Made by a program: the position numbers and the translations under genes
In this document: one piece after another, positions 22,523-30,407 of the stretch
Layout: each line of letters begins with the position of its first letter
How positions within the stretch are numbered: the first letter of the stretch is position 1
The notes under the pieces: generated by a model
Databases searched by the model: none
The model's input: only the letters and a program-made list of their open reading frames with translations
What the model was told of the DNA's origin: nothing
Source of the DNA: CAYMEK01 sp964389305
Lineage (GTDB): Bacteria > Spirochaetota > Spirochaetia > SZUA-6 > DRHE01
Assembly: GCA_964389305.1 (NCBI GenBank)
Contig: CAYMEK010000046.1
Coordinates: 1 to 36,074, forward strand
Direction of reading: 5' to 3'
Length of the DNA: 36,074 nucleotides

Positions 22523-23278
22523 GTGCGTAAGCCGCTGCTGAGGGATCGTGTTGCAATTGTAACAGGAGCAGCGAAAGGAATCGGGAAGGCCATCGCCCTT
22601 GCGCTGGCGGAAGAGGGATGCCGGGTGGTCGTCAACTACCGCAGCTCCAGGCAGGCCGCCGAAGAGGTTGCAGCCGAAATCGAACGCTCTAGCTCCGGTC
22701 GCACCTTGCTGGCCCGGGCGGATCTCTCAGTCGAACCCGAGGTCAAGGCGATGGTGGACCGGAGCATCGAACGGTTTGGAAGTATTGACATTCTCGTGAA
22801 CAATGCCGGCATCGCGGACCGGCGTGCTTTTCTGGACATCTCCCTCGCCCGGTGGAATGAGATGCTAGCCTGCAATCTCACCGCGGTATTCCTCTGCTGC
22901 CGCGCAGTGCTTCCGCACATGCTGAAGCGCCGATGGGGACGGATCATCAATATATCTTCCACTTCCGGACTGACCGGGGGTACTTCCGGAGCGCATTACG
23001 CCGCCTCCAAGGGCGGGGTCATCACCCTGACCAAGGCGATCAGCAACGAATACGCGCCTCACGGGATCACCGTCAATTCGATCGTTCCGAGCAAGATCGA
23101 GACCGATATGCTGTGGAGCTCTCTGGATGAAAAGGGCAAGAAAGCACTCCTCGATAAAATACCGGTGCGCCGGTTCGGCAAGCCCGAAGAGATCGCAAGC
23201 CTCGCCGTGTTCCTGGCTTCGGAGCACGGAGGCTACATAACCGGGGAGATGATCGTAGCCTCCGGGGGTTACAGGTAG
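22523..23278 (+). CDS. Short-chain dehydrogenase/reductase, FabG-like
   Basis: 251 residues from a GTG start, preceded by AAAAGGAAAAGG. Cofactor motif TGAAKGIG (14-21), NNAG in ILVNNAGIADR, Ser in INISSTSG, YAASK active site, and C-terminal YITGEMIVASGGYR. The spacing is that of 3-oxoacyl-ACP reductase and related NADPH-dependent SDRs, but no fatty-acid synthesis genes are near, so the symbol fabG is not used. It is divergent from the SDR pair at 20405-22058 and precedes the ABC island promoter by about 165 bases on the same strand. Confidence 0.87.
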   Translation: MRKPLLRDRVAIVTGAAKGIGKAIALALAEEGCRVVVNYRSSRQAAEEVAAEIERSSSGRTLLARADLSVEPEVKAMVDRSIERFGSIDILVNNAGIADRRAFLDISLARWNEMLACNLTAVFLCCRAVLPHMLKRRWGRIINISSTSGLTGGTSGAHYAASKGGVITLTKAISNEYAPHGITVNSIVPSKIETDMLWSSLDEKGKKALLDKIPVRRFGKPEEIASLAVFLASEHGGYITGEMIVASGGYR

Positions 23279-23442
23279 AGGACCGACGGCAGGCGCTGTA
23301 AGTCCCGAGCAGGCCGGCCGATATCGCTTGCTGGGTGCGAGACCGGATATTCATTCGCAGTTCTCGGTCACAGCAACAGAATGATACTACTCTCGATTAA
23401 GGTTCGCTCACAAATAAAGCTTATCTGAAGCAGTGCGAAATC

Positions 23443-23471
23443 TTGACAGCGAAAAAAAAGTGAGTTAGAAT
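23443..23471 (+). promoter_or_regulatory. Promoter of the CUT2/oxidoreductase island
   Basis: A perfect -35 TTGACA (23443-23448), a 17-base spacer with an A8 run, and -10 TAGAAT (23466-23471). The start is predicted at about 23478, at the first of three tandem repeats. Among the strongest promoters in the window by consensus. Confidence 0.8.
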
Positions 23472-23474
23472 GCA

Positions 23475-23512
23475 CAAACGTTTGCGGGAACGTTTGCGGG
23501 AACGTTTGCGGC
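23475..23512 (+). repeat. Three tandem 12-bp repeats, candidate LacI-type operator array
   Basis: The unit AACGTTTGCGGG occurs at 23477-23488, 23489-23500 and 23501-23512 (last base changed to C). Each unit contains the self-complementary AACGTT found at the centre of many LacI/PurR-family operators. The first also forms a perfect 10-base palindrome, CAAACGTTTG (23475-23484). The array starts at the predicted transcription start and ends 19 bases before the ATPase gene. The LacI protein at 29343 is the likely binder. Confidence 0.7.
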
Positions 23513-23531
23513 AAAATAAGTTGTGTAGAAG

Positions 23532-25034
23532 ATGATGGGCGAAACACCGTTATTGGAAGTGAGAAAGGTTGTAAAAACTTTCCCCGGTACGGTAGCGCTC
23601 AATGAGGTTGATTTTGACCTGAAGCGTGGCGAAGTGCATGCAATTGTCGGAGAAAACGGAGCCGGAAAGTCCACGCTCATGAAAATTCTCTCCGGCGTAT
23701 ATACGAAAGACTCCGGGACAATTATTTTCAACAGCAACCGCACGGACCTCGGTGATGTCGAGTCGGCTCACTCCATCGGGATCCACATGATCTATCAAGA
23801 AAGGGAAAACATCCCGCAGCTATCTGTCGCCGAGAACATTTTCCTGGGCAGGCTGCCCAGAAGCGGAATCCCGGGATTTGTGAGTTTCAAAAGGCTCATT
23901 CGGAAAACAAGAGAAATCTTAAGAAGTTACAACATAGACATAGACCCGGAGCGAAAGCTGACGCAGCTCACGACCGCCGAACAGCAATTCATAGAAATCA
24001 TCAAGGCGGTCACCGCGACGAGCGCCCGCATCGTCATCATGGACGAGCCTACATCTTCCCTCACCATGAAAGAAACCGAGAAATTGTTTTCTATTATCGG
24101 AGAGCTGAAGCATGAAGGAATCAGCGTCATCTATATCTCTCACCGGTTGGACGAAGTGGCGAACATCGCCGACCGATTGAGCGTCTTTCGAGACGGGAGG
24201 AATCAGGGAACGTTGGAACGCGGTGATTTCGATACCGACAAGATCGTTTCCTTGATGATTGGTTACTCGCTTGAAAAAACAATCAAGAAGAAAGTCGAAA
24301 GAAAGAACGTCATTTTTGAAGTGAAGAAAATCGCGATTAAGAACAAGATCGTGAGTTTCAACATGCGGCTTTACGAAGGAGAGATTCTCGGAATAGCGGG
24401 ACTAATGGGATCCGGAAAAGATGAATTGGTCAGAAGTCTCTTCGGGCTGTGGCCCGCCCAGTCGAAGGAAGTCTATTTTCTGGGAAAGCGAGTTTCCATC
24501 AAGCATCCGGCTGACGCCGTCGACTACGGAGTTGTCTATCTGCCGGAAGAAAGGAAGCTTCAGGGGCTTTTCCTGGAATTGAGCGTAAAGCAGAACATTT
24601 CTCCACTCTGGCTTTTCCACAGTGGCAGCAACTTTTTGGTGAACAACAGGAAGGAGTCGGAAGTCGGTGACACCTACATTCGGAGACTGTCAATTAAGAC
24701 ACCTTTAGCTTCGACAAGAATTGTGGCCTTAAGCGGCGGGAATCAACAGAAGGCGATATTTTCACGCCTGTTGGCCATTCGGCCGAAACTCATGATCCTG
24801 AACGATCCGACCAGGGGCATAGATGTGGGAAGCAAGGAGGATGTCTACAACATCATCAGGAACCTGTCCGCGGGGGGCACTTCGATTCTTGTTCTGTCTT
24901 CCGAAATACCGGAAATAAGTAAGCTGGCAAACCGTGTAATAGTGCTTTCAAGGGGGGAAATCTGCGCCGAGTTTTCCGATGAAGAGGTCACAACCGAAAA
25001 TATTCTGCGGGCTGCGGCGAGGATACACAAGTGA
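23532..25034 (+). CDS. Sugar ABC transporter ATP-binding protein, CUT2/RbsA-like, two ATPase domains
   Basis: 500 residues, two fused nucleotide-binding domains that power import. Domain 1: Walker A GENGAGKST (40-48), weak signature LTTAEQQ (146-152), Walker B IVIMDE (167-172) and His204 (SHRLDE). Domain 2: Walker A GLMGSGKD (290-297), full signature LSGGNQQ (400-406), and Walker B LMILNDP (420-426), where Asn424-Asp425 replace the usual Asp-Glu. So each domain is intact in only part of its catalytic set, as in several CUT2 ATPases. Start ATG 23532 or 23535, with a weak GAAG site. It overlaps the permease start by 4 bases. Confidence 0.93.
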   Translation: MMGETPLLEVRKVVKTFPGTVALNEVDFDLKRGEVHAIVGENGAGKSTLMKILSGVYTKDSGTIIFNSNRTDLGDVESAHSIGIHMIYQERENIPQLSVAENIFLGRLPRSGIPGFVSFKRLIRKTREILRSYNIDIDPERKLTQLTTAEQQFIEIIKAVTATSARIVIMDEPTSSLTMKETEKLFSIIGELKHEGISVIYISHRLDEVANIADRLSVFRDGRNQGTLERGDFDTDKIVSLMIGYSLEKTIKKKVERKNVIFEVKKIAIKNKIVSFNMRLYEGEILGIAGLMGSGKDELVRSLFGLWPAQSKEVYFLGKRVSIKHPADAVDYGVVYLPEERKLQGLFLELSVKQNISPLWLFHSGSNFLVNNRKESEVGDTYIRRLSIKTPLASTRIVALSGGNQQKAIFSRLLAIRPKLMILNDPTRGIDVGSKEDVYNIIRNLSAGGTSILVLSSEIPEISKLANRVIVLSRGEICAEFSDEEVTTENILRAAARIHK

Positions 25035-26014
25035 AGGGGAAAGCACGCGTACTTGTAGAAGTCCTGCAAGAGCAATCACAAGTAGTGATTTTCGTTCTGT
25101 TGATCGCGGTTCTCTCCATTGTGAATCCGAATTTCAGGACTGTCGGGAACATCGTGAACCTGCTCCGACAAATATCAGTGATTGCTATTATCAGTTGCGG
25201 TTTGACCCTGGTTGTAATAAGTGGATGCCTCGACCTTTCTGTAGGCTCTGTTTTTTCGTTTCTTAATTTGATCGCCATTTCCTTCCAACAACGGAATAAT
25301 GTACTGGGATTTATCCTGCCTCTTGTCTTTGCGGTGGCAATAGGGTTTTTCAATGGACTCATCGTCACGATGTTCAATGTCAATTCCATCATCGTGACGC
25401 TGGGATCACTTTCGTTTTTCTCCGGCCTGGCATTGCTATACTCGAACGGTGCGATTATCTTCGGCGTCCCGGATACCTGGTTTTCCTTTATTGGAAAGAA
25501 TGTATTCCTGGGAATACCGATACACATTATCATCTTCATTTTCATCGCGGTAGCCTACCAGTTGCTTCTCACAAAGACGCTTTTCGGAAGAAAAATCATC
25601 TATGTAGGAACGAACATGGAGGCTTCCGAAATCGCGGGCATTCGGTCAAAACGAGTGCGCACGATCGCCTTCGTGATCTCAAGCGTCTCGGTAGCCATTG
25701 CGGCCCTGATATACAGCTCGAGGATGGGAACGGCGAGCCCGGTGACCGGGATCGGATTTGAGTTCAGCGCTTTAACCGCGGTGGTCATCGGGGGAACGAG
25801 TCTGCTCGGCGGCAAGGGTAGCATCGCAAGAACCGTGGTCGGAGTATTGATGCTGGCAGTTGTCGTCAACGCTCTGATTCTCTACAACGTGCCTTTTGCA
25901 TTTCAGAATATCACGAAAGGAATACTCATCATTGTGGCGCTGGCCGCTGATGTCGCCGCAAGAAAAAGAATGGTCAAGACGCTGCAGAAGGGACAGCCGG
26001 TGACGGAGAGTTGA
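25031..26014 (+). CDS. Sugar ABC transporter permease, CUT2/RbsC-like (first)
   Basis: 327 residues from a GTG that overlaps the ATPase stop (GTGA), indicating translational coupling. Many hydrophobic helices, with the family motif SGCLDLSVGSV in the cytoplasmic loop and the glycine-rich VVIGGTSLLGGKGSIART near the C-terminus, both typical of ribose/xylose-type permeases. It probably forms a heterodimer with the next permease and receives substrate from the binding protein at 27067. AT-richer than the flanking regions. Confidence 0.93.
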   Translation: MKGKARVLVEVLQEQSQVVIFVLLIAVLSIVNPNFRTVGNIVNLLRQISVIAIISCGLTLVVISGCLDLSVGSVFSFLNLIAISFQQRNNVLGFILPLVFAVAIGFFNGLIVTMFNVNSIIVTLGSLSFFSGLALLYSNGAIIFGVPDTWFSFIGKNVFLGIPIHIIIFIFIAVAYQLLLTKTLFGRKIIYVGTNMEASEIAGIRSKRVRTIAFVISSVSVAIAALIYSSRMGTASPVTGIGFEFSALTAVVIGGTSLLGGKGSIARTVVGVLMLAVVVNALILYNVPFAFQNITKGILIIVALAADVAARKRMVKTLQKGQPVTES

Positions 26015-26955
26015 CGGTAGTGAGAATGAAGAGATTCGTGGTTGAACATAAACTATTGCTCGTCATCGTGGCGGTCGGGGCGTTTGTGTCCTTCAGAACG
26101 AGTAATTTCTTGTCGTTCGAAAACATAAAGGGAATTCTCTCCAATATAGGCGATCAGGGATTCATCGTTATCGGTATGGCGATGTTGATCATATTGGGAG
26201 AGATAGACCTTTCGGTCGGTTCGATCATGGCGATGGGCTCAGTTCTTGCGATCATATTTCAGGCATACGGTGTTGTCTTCGGAGTACTTGGCGGATTGAT
26301 TGGGGGGACGATTTTCGGCATTTTGAACGGTCTATTGGTGACGAAAACCCGGCTGTCGTCGCTCGGGGCAACTCTCGGAACGATGATATTCGTAAACGGC
26401 CTGGTGTTTGCGATAACCAGAGAACACACGATTATAGGCTCGAACCGGAATTTCGCCCTTCTGGCCGAGACTCAAGTTCTCCGAATTCCCCTACCCATCA
26501 TTGTCTTTTTTGTCTTGCTGATCGTATTCGAGATCATTCTGCAGAAATCGGTTTTCGGTCGCGAGATATTCGCAATCGGCGGAAATGCAACTGCCAGCAG
26601 ATTCTTCGGGATCAAGGTCGATCGGGTTCGTATTATCTGTTTTTCTCTTACGGGGTTGTTGTCGGGATTAGCGGGCGTGATTCTGGCGGCGAAATTGAAC
26701 GTTGCTTCCGGAACCATCGGTCTCTATACCCCCGTTTTAGTCATTACAGCGGTCCTACTGGGAGGGACCAGCCTGAGTGGAGGAGAGGGAAGCATCATCT
26801 GGGCCTTTGAGGGAATTCTGTTTATCGGAACTCTGAACAACGCAATGGTTCTGCTGAGAATTTCATCGTTCATCCAACAGATGATACAAGGGTTGTTGTT
26901 GATTTTTATTGTCGTCGTAGATGCGGTGAATAGCCAGAAGAAAAAATTCCTATAG
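26011..26955 (+). CDS. Sugar ABC transporter permease, CUT2/RbsC-like (second)
   Basis: 314 residues if started at TTG 26011 in a TTGA overlap with the first permease; GTG 26020 and ATG 26026 are alternative starts. Motifs match the first permease: GEIDLSVGSIMA and LLGGTSLSGGEGSII. Two distinct permeases in one CUT2 operon point to a heterodimeric channel rather than the RbsC homodimer. Its TAG stop abuts a GGCGGCCGCC palindrome, and the binding-protein gene follows after 111 bases. Confidence 0.92.
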   Translation: MTVVRMKRFVVEHKLLLVIVAVGAFVSFRTSNFLSFENIKGILSNIGDQGFIVIGMAMLIILGEIDLSVGSIMAMGSVLAIIFQAYGVVFGVLGGLIGGTIFGILNGLLVTKTRLSSLGATLGTMIFVNGLVFAITREHTIIGSNRNFALLAETQVLRIPLPIIVFFVLLIVFEIILQKSVFGREIFAIGGNATASRFFGIKVDRVRIICFSLTGLLSGLAGVILAAKLNVASGTIGLYTPVLVITAVLLGGTSLSGGEGSIIWAFEGILFIGTLNNAMVLLRISSFIQQMIQGLLLIFIVVVDAVNSQKKKFL

Positions 26956-27066
26956 GCGGCCGCCTTATGGGGAAGTAACACATGAGGAAAGGAGGTGACA
27001 GCGCTAATAGCTAGTTTTGAGAGAGTAGGGGTTCGAGTCTCGAGAAATTTAAGGAGGGAAAACAAC
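26955..27066 (+). other. Gap before the binding-protein gene: GC palindrome and orphan ribosome-binding sequence
   Basis: It starts with the 10-base palindrome GGCGGCCGCC (26955-26964), which recurs at 28072-28081 beyond the binding-protein gene. It also holds AAGGAGGTGA (26989-26998), which would pair perfectly with the 16S anti-Shine-Dalgarno but precedes no good gene. The sequence can be read as a 10-codon ORF at 26982-27014 (ATG to TAG). The real gene start at 27067 has its own TAAGGAGGG. Confidence 0.45.
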
Positions 27067-28032
27067 ATGAAAGGAAAAATCGTTTTCAGCATTATTCTGG
27101 TATGTCTTCTCATACCTGTTGTCTCCTTTGCGGGAGGCACGAAGGAGCCAGGGGAAAAAACGGTTGTACTGCTCAACATTGGGATGCAATCGTCCTATCC
27201 TCCTGTCTATGCAGACAACCTGGAAAAGCACTTGAATGCCGCGGGAATAAAGATGGTTATGTTCGATGGCAAGTTCGATCCTCAGACTCAGGCGAACCAG
27301 ATGAATGAGGCCATCGCACTGCAACCGAATGCTATCGTTCTGTTCGCGGTCAGCTCGGACGCCATCGCTCCCGGCATCAAGAAGGCGTATGATGCCGGGA
27401 TACCGGTGATTATGGGCAATACCCTTCCATCGAAAGAATCGGAGAAGTACACGGCCGTTTATGTAGGACCGAACAACTTCGACGAAGGAAAAATCGGCGC
27501 ACAGTGCACAAATAAGATCCTGAATGGAAAAGGGAATGTGGTGATCGTGGAAGGAGCCGCCGGACAAGAGACCACTATCGCCAGGACCCAGGGCTTCATC
27601 GACAACCTCGATCCTGGAATAAAGGTCCTGGCAAGGCAGCCGGCCGATTGGACAAAGGACAAGGCGGCGGCGGTGATGTCCGATTTTATTACGGCATATG
27701 GGAACAGCATAGATTCTGTATGGGTTCATGACGATGGGATGGCGGCAGGCGTCGTTATCGCCCTGCAGGAAGCGGGATACGCTCCAGGTGTAATTAAGAT
27801 AGTGTCGCTTGGGGGAAGTAAGGAAGGTTTGAAGGCGGTCGAAAGTGGATACATTATCAATGATATTCTGCAGTCACCCGTTGACGAGACGGACATGCTA
27901 GCACCCTTTGCGATAAAAATAGTAAATGAAGGATGGAAGGCGGGGAAACAATGGGATCCCTACTGGAATTTCATGGAAACACCTGTGATCACCGCCGAAA
28001 ACTTCAAAGAGTACCTGCCTGGGGACTATTGA
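27067..28032 (+). CDS. Periplasmic sugar-binding protein, RbsB-like (CUT2)
   Basis: 321 residues. Signal peptide: MKGK, hydrophobic core IVFSIILVCLLIPVVSF, then AGGTKEP, the same spirochaete-like junction as the binding protein at 7381. The mature part has the ribose-binding fold pattern: VVLLNIGMQSSYPPVYADNL, QANQMNEAIALQPNAIVLFA, AYDAGIPVIMGNT and VWVHDDGMAAGVVIALQEAG. ATG 27067 has AAGGAGGG at good distance; the longer frame from GTG 26995 is rejected. It delivers substrate to the two permeases upstream. Ligand unknown; context suggests a glycoside, polyol or inositol-like compound. Confidence 0.93.
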   Translation: MKGKIVFSIILVCLLIPVVSFAGGTKEPGEKTVVLLNIGMQSSYPPVYADNLEKHLNAAGIKMVMFDGKFDPQTQANQMNEAIALQPNAIVLFAVSSDAIAPGIKKAYDAGIPVIMGNTLPSKESEKYTAVYVGPNNFDEGKIGAQCTNKILNGKGNVVIVEGAAGQETTIARTQGFIDNLDPGIKVLARQPADWTKDKAAAVMSDFITAYGNSIDSVWVHDDGMAAGVVIALQEAGYAPGVIKIVSLGGSKEGLKAVESGYIINDILQSPVDETDMLAPFAIKIVNEGWKAGKQWDPYWNFMETPVITAENFKEYLPGDY

Positions 28033-28039
28033 GTTTCGT

Positions 28040-28061
28040 GAGGAGGGGGAAACCCCTCCTC
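28040..28061 (+). other. Stem-loop after the CUT2 binding-protein gene
   Basis: Perfect 9-base arms (GAGGAGGGG and its complement) around a GAAA tetraloop, starting 8 bases after the stop codon. Only TT follows, so it is a weak terminator at best. It more likely stabilises the binding-protein mRNA or lowers read-through into the oxidoreductase genes, matching the hairpin in the same place at 7330-7359. Confidence 0.65.
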
Positions 28062-28064
28062 TTA

Positions 28065-28088
28065 CCTCTATGGCGGCCGCCGTATAGG
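28065..28088 (+). repeat. Imperfect palindrome with GGCGGCCGCC core
   Basis: CCTCTAT and GTATAGG flank the self-complementary GGCGGCCGCC (28072-28081), giving a near-continuous 24-base palindrome. Read on the other strand it resembles the element at about 26949-26970, so the binding-protein gene is bracketed by two related GC palindromes in opposite orientation. Function unknown. Confidence 0.55.
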
Positions 28089-28115
28089 TAACAACAAAGA
28101 GTCAGGAGGAATGCT

Positions 28116-29285
28116 ATGGGTAAATTGAAACTTGGATTGGTGGGATGTGGCAACATCTCTGATGTCTATTTCCAAAACTGCAAAAAATGGCCGGTAATGG
28201 AAATTGTAGCATGCGCCGACTTGATCACCGAGCGGTCCAAGGAGAAGGCTCAGCAGTACGATATTCCGAAGTCATGCAGTGTGAAGGAACTCATGGAAGA
28301 TTCAGGGATAGACGTTGTTCTGAACCTGACCAATCCTCAATCGCATGCCCAAATATATCTTGCCGCCCTGAACGCGGGAAAGCATGCCTACAGTGAAAAA
28401 CCATTGGCTATCAATCTTGAAGACGGTAAGAAGATTGTGAGCTTGGGCAAAGAGAAGGGACTTTTCGTGGGATGTGCACCGGACACCTTCCTGGGTGGCA
28501 GGCTTCAAACCTGCAGGAAACTGATCGATGACGGATGGATCGGAGAACCGATCGCCGTCACGGCCTTCTGTGCTTTCCACGGTCACGAAGTCTGGCATCC
28601 GAATCCCGATTTCTTCTACCAGGAAGGCGCCGGTCCAATGCTCGACATGGGCGTATATTACATTACAGCACTGGTTTCCCTGCTCGGTCCAGTGGGACAG
28701 GTTTTCGGCAGTACAAAGAAGTACTTCAACCAACGAACAATTACGAGCCAGCCGAAATACGGCCAGACCATCAAAGTCGACGTCGACACCCACGTAACGG
28801 GAATCATGGAATTCAAGAATAACATAACAGGAACCATCATGATGAGCTTTGATGTATGGGATCCTGCTCTGCCTCGCATCGAAATCTATGGAAAGGACGG
28901 CACTCTCTATATCCACGACGACGATCCCTACGGCGGGCCGAATATCTTCGGGGGCAAGATATTCATACGGCGAGGAAAAAACTCGGATTGGCTGGGTTTT
29001 CCGAGCCAAATTCCACGAAGGGAGAAAATGACGCCTCTGACTGAGATACCGCTCCTGTTCGACTACAATGAAAACAGCCGGGGGGTCGGGCTGGCGGATA
29101 TGGCCTATGCTATCCTTTCAAAGCGCGCACACAGGGCGAATGGCGACATGGCCTACCATGTTCTGGAAACCATGTTCGGATTTACGCAGTCTTCAAAATC
29201 GGGGAAATCCTATAAACTGGAGAGCACCTGCAGCAGGCCTGCGCCTTTGCCCATGGATCTTCCGGAGTTTGTACTCGATGAATGA
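28116..29285 (+). CDS. Gfo/Idh/MocA-family oxidoreductase (first)
   Basis: 389 residues. N-terminal Rossmann motif GLVGCGNIS (7-15) and the family's SEKPLA (93-98, Lys95 near the nicotinamide), then a C-terminal beta-sheet substrate domain with GAGPMLDMGVYYI. These NAD(P) enzymes oxidise or reduce hydroxyls on sugars, inositols and glycosides. AGGAGG precedes ATG 28116. It lies in the same strand series as the CUT2 importer, after the hairpin and palindrome. By neighbours (ThuA-like, TIM-barrel partner) it is a candidate C3-oxidising enzyme for a glycoside; this is inferred. Confidence 0.9.
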   Translation: MGKLKLGLVGCGNISDVYFQNCKKWPVMEIVACADLITERSKEKAQQYDIPKSCSVKELMEDSGIDVVLNLTNPQSHAQIYLAALNAGKHAYSEKPLAINLEDGKKIVSLGKEKGLFVGCAPDTFLGGRLQTCRKLIDDGWIGEPIAVTAFCAFHGHEVWHPNPDFFYQEGAGPMLDMGVYYITALVSLLGPVGQVFGSTKKYFNQRTITSQPKYGQTIKVDVDTHVTGIMEFKNNITGTIMMSFDVWDPALPRIEIYGKDGTLYIHDDDPYGGPNIFGGKIFIRRGKNSDWLGFPSQIPRREKMTPLTEIPLLFDYNENSRGVGLADMAYAILSKRAHRANGDMAYHVLETMFGFTQSSKSGKSYKLESTCSRPAPLPMDLPEFVLDE

Positions 29286-29305
29286 GGTGTGTTTAGGCAT
29301 GCGCA

Positions 29306-29333
29306 TTAGTAGACTGCTAACACGCTCTAATAT
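29306..29333 (+). promoter_or_regulatory. Possible promoter and operator of the lacI-family gene
   Basis: A near-palindrome TTAGTAG-A-CTGCTAA (29306-29320, one mispair) is followed by a -10-like TAATAT (29328-29333); no good -35 is seen. A start near 29340 would give a transcript beginning about three bases before ATG 29343, and that gene lacks a ribosome binding site. Weak but consistent with autoregulated, leaderless expression. Confidence 0.35.
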
Positions 29334-29342
29334 ACCATAGAC

Positions 29343-30365
29343 ATGGACGAAATGATGTCCGGGAAGAAAAGAGTAACACAAGAGGCTATCGCCAACCTAT
29401 TGAACATCTCGGTCAGTCAGGTATCGAGGGCGCTGAATGGCAAGGGGGAAGTCTCGCCGGAAACACGGAAAAAGATCTGTGATATTGCGAAGCGAATGGG
29501 TTATTCCCCCAATCTGATCGCTCAGAGCCTGAGATATAAGAGGACGAACACCTTTGGAGTGATTCAACCGGACATTGCCAATCCGTTTTTCGCAAATCTT
29601 GTAAGAGGGATAGAGAATTACTCACAGGCTATAGGGTTCAGCATTTTCGTTTCCAACACATACGAGGATACGGAAAAGGAATACGAGCTTGTCAAGCTTA
29701 TGGTGGACCGTGGAGTGGATGGGATTTTGTTGGTTCCGGTTCGAGAAAAAGACATAAAGAAATCGACGTTTCAGGAATTCGATATACCGGTGGTTCTTAT
29801 CGCAAGGTGTGTGAAAGAGTGCGGAGTGGATTGCATTGTAGTTGACGACAAAAAGGGCGGATACCTGGCGACGGAACATCTGATCAAGAAAGGCCATAAA
29901 AAGATTATCTATCTGAGTGGACCGGAGGATATGGTCGCTTCATTGGACCGCTTGGAGGGATACCATCGAGCTCTATCCGATTACGGTATTCGTTTTTCAA
30001 AGGATATGTTGCATGTTGCCGGAACTACGCTGGAGCACGGTTACAATTCTATGCAGATTGTGCTCGATTCGAATATCGACGTCGATGCGGTCTTTGCGTT
30101 CAATGATGTAATCGCCTACGGATGCCTGAGGGTATTCCATGAACGAGGAATTCGAGTTCCCGATGACATTGCAATCATCGGTTACGACGATGCAAGCATG
30201 AACATGGTTGTCAATCCCACACTTACAAGTGTTCGTCAACCGACCGGTGAAATGGGAGGTAGGGCTGTGGAGCTCTTGATCGACATATTGAATGCCGATC
30301 GATCTTCACGGGAACCGGAGGTCATTCTATTCGATCCCGAGTTCAAAGCGAGGGAATCAACGTAA
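29343..30365 (+). CDS. LacI-family transcriptional repressor
   Basis: 340 residues. N-terminal HTH and hinge: VTQEAIANLLNISVSQVSRA (11-30), then LNGKGEVSPETRKKI and MGYSPNLIAQSLR. The C-terminal periplasmic-binding-like sensor contains IQPDIANPFFANLVRGIEN, GVDGILLVPV and the C-terminal TSVRQP. It should bind palindromic DNA with a central CG and release it on binding a sugar. Likely target: the tandem repeats at 23475-23512. No clear Shine-Dalgarno precedes ATG 29343; ATG 29352 or 29355 are alternatives. It is embedded among the catabolic genes it probably controls. Confidence 0.92.
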   Translation: MDEMMSGKKRVTQEAIANLLNISVSQVSRALNGKGEVSPETRKKICDIAKRMGYSPNLIAQSLRYKRTNTFGVIQPDIANPFFANLVRGIENYSQAIGFSIFVSNTYEDTEKEYELVKLMVDRGVDGILLVPVREKDIKKSTFQEFDIPVVLIARCVKECGVDCIVVDDKKGGYLATEHLIKKGHKKIIYLSGPEDMVASLDRLEGYHRALSDYGIRFSKDMLHVAGTTLEHGYNSMQIVLDSNIDVDAVFAFNDVIAYGCLRVFHERGIRVPDDIAIIGYDDASMNMVVNPTLTSVRQPTGEMGGRAVELLIDILNADRSSREPEVILFDPEFKAREST

Positions 30366-30407
30366 TTCGTTTACTAAAAGCATTTCCCGATAGGAGGAAT
30401 AGTTGTT

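Noticed and set aside
22523..23278. Naming the SDR fabG
   Set aside because: No acyl carrier protein or other fatty-acid synthesis genes nearby, and FabG-like sequence alone does not set the substrate.
23477..23512. Tandem repeats as a CRISPR array or replication iterons
   Set aside because: Units are 12 bases with no spacers and lie at a promoter start; no cas or rep gene is near. A repressor operator explains them better.
27026..27044. GGGGTTCGAGTCTC resembles a tRNA T-arm
   Set aside because: The stem does not pair properly and no acceptor, D or anticodon arms are found around it.
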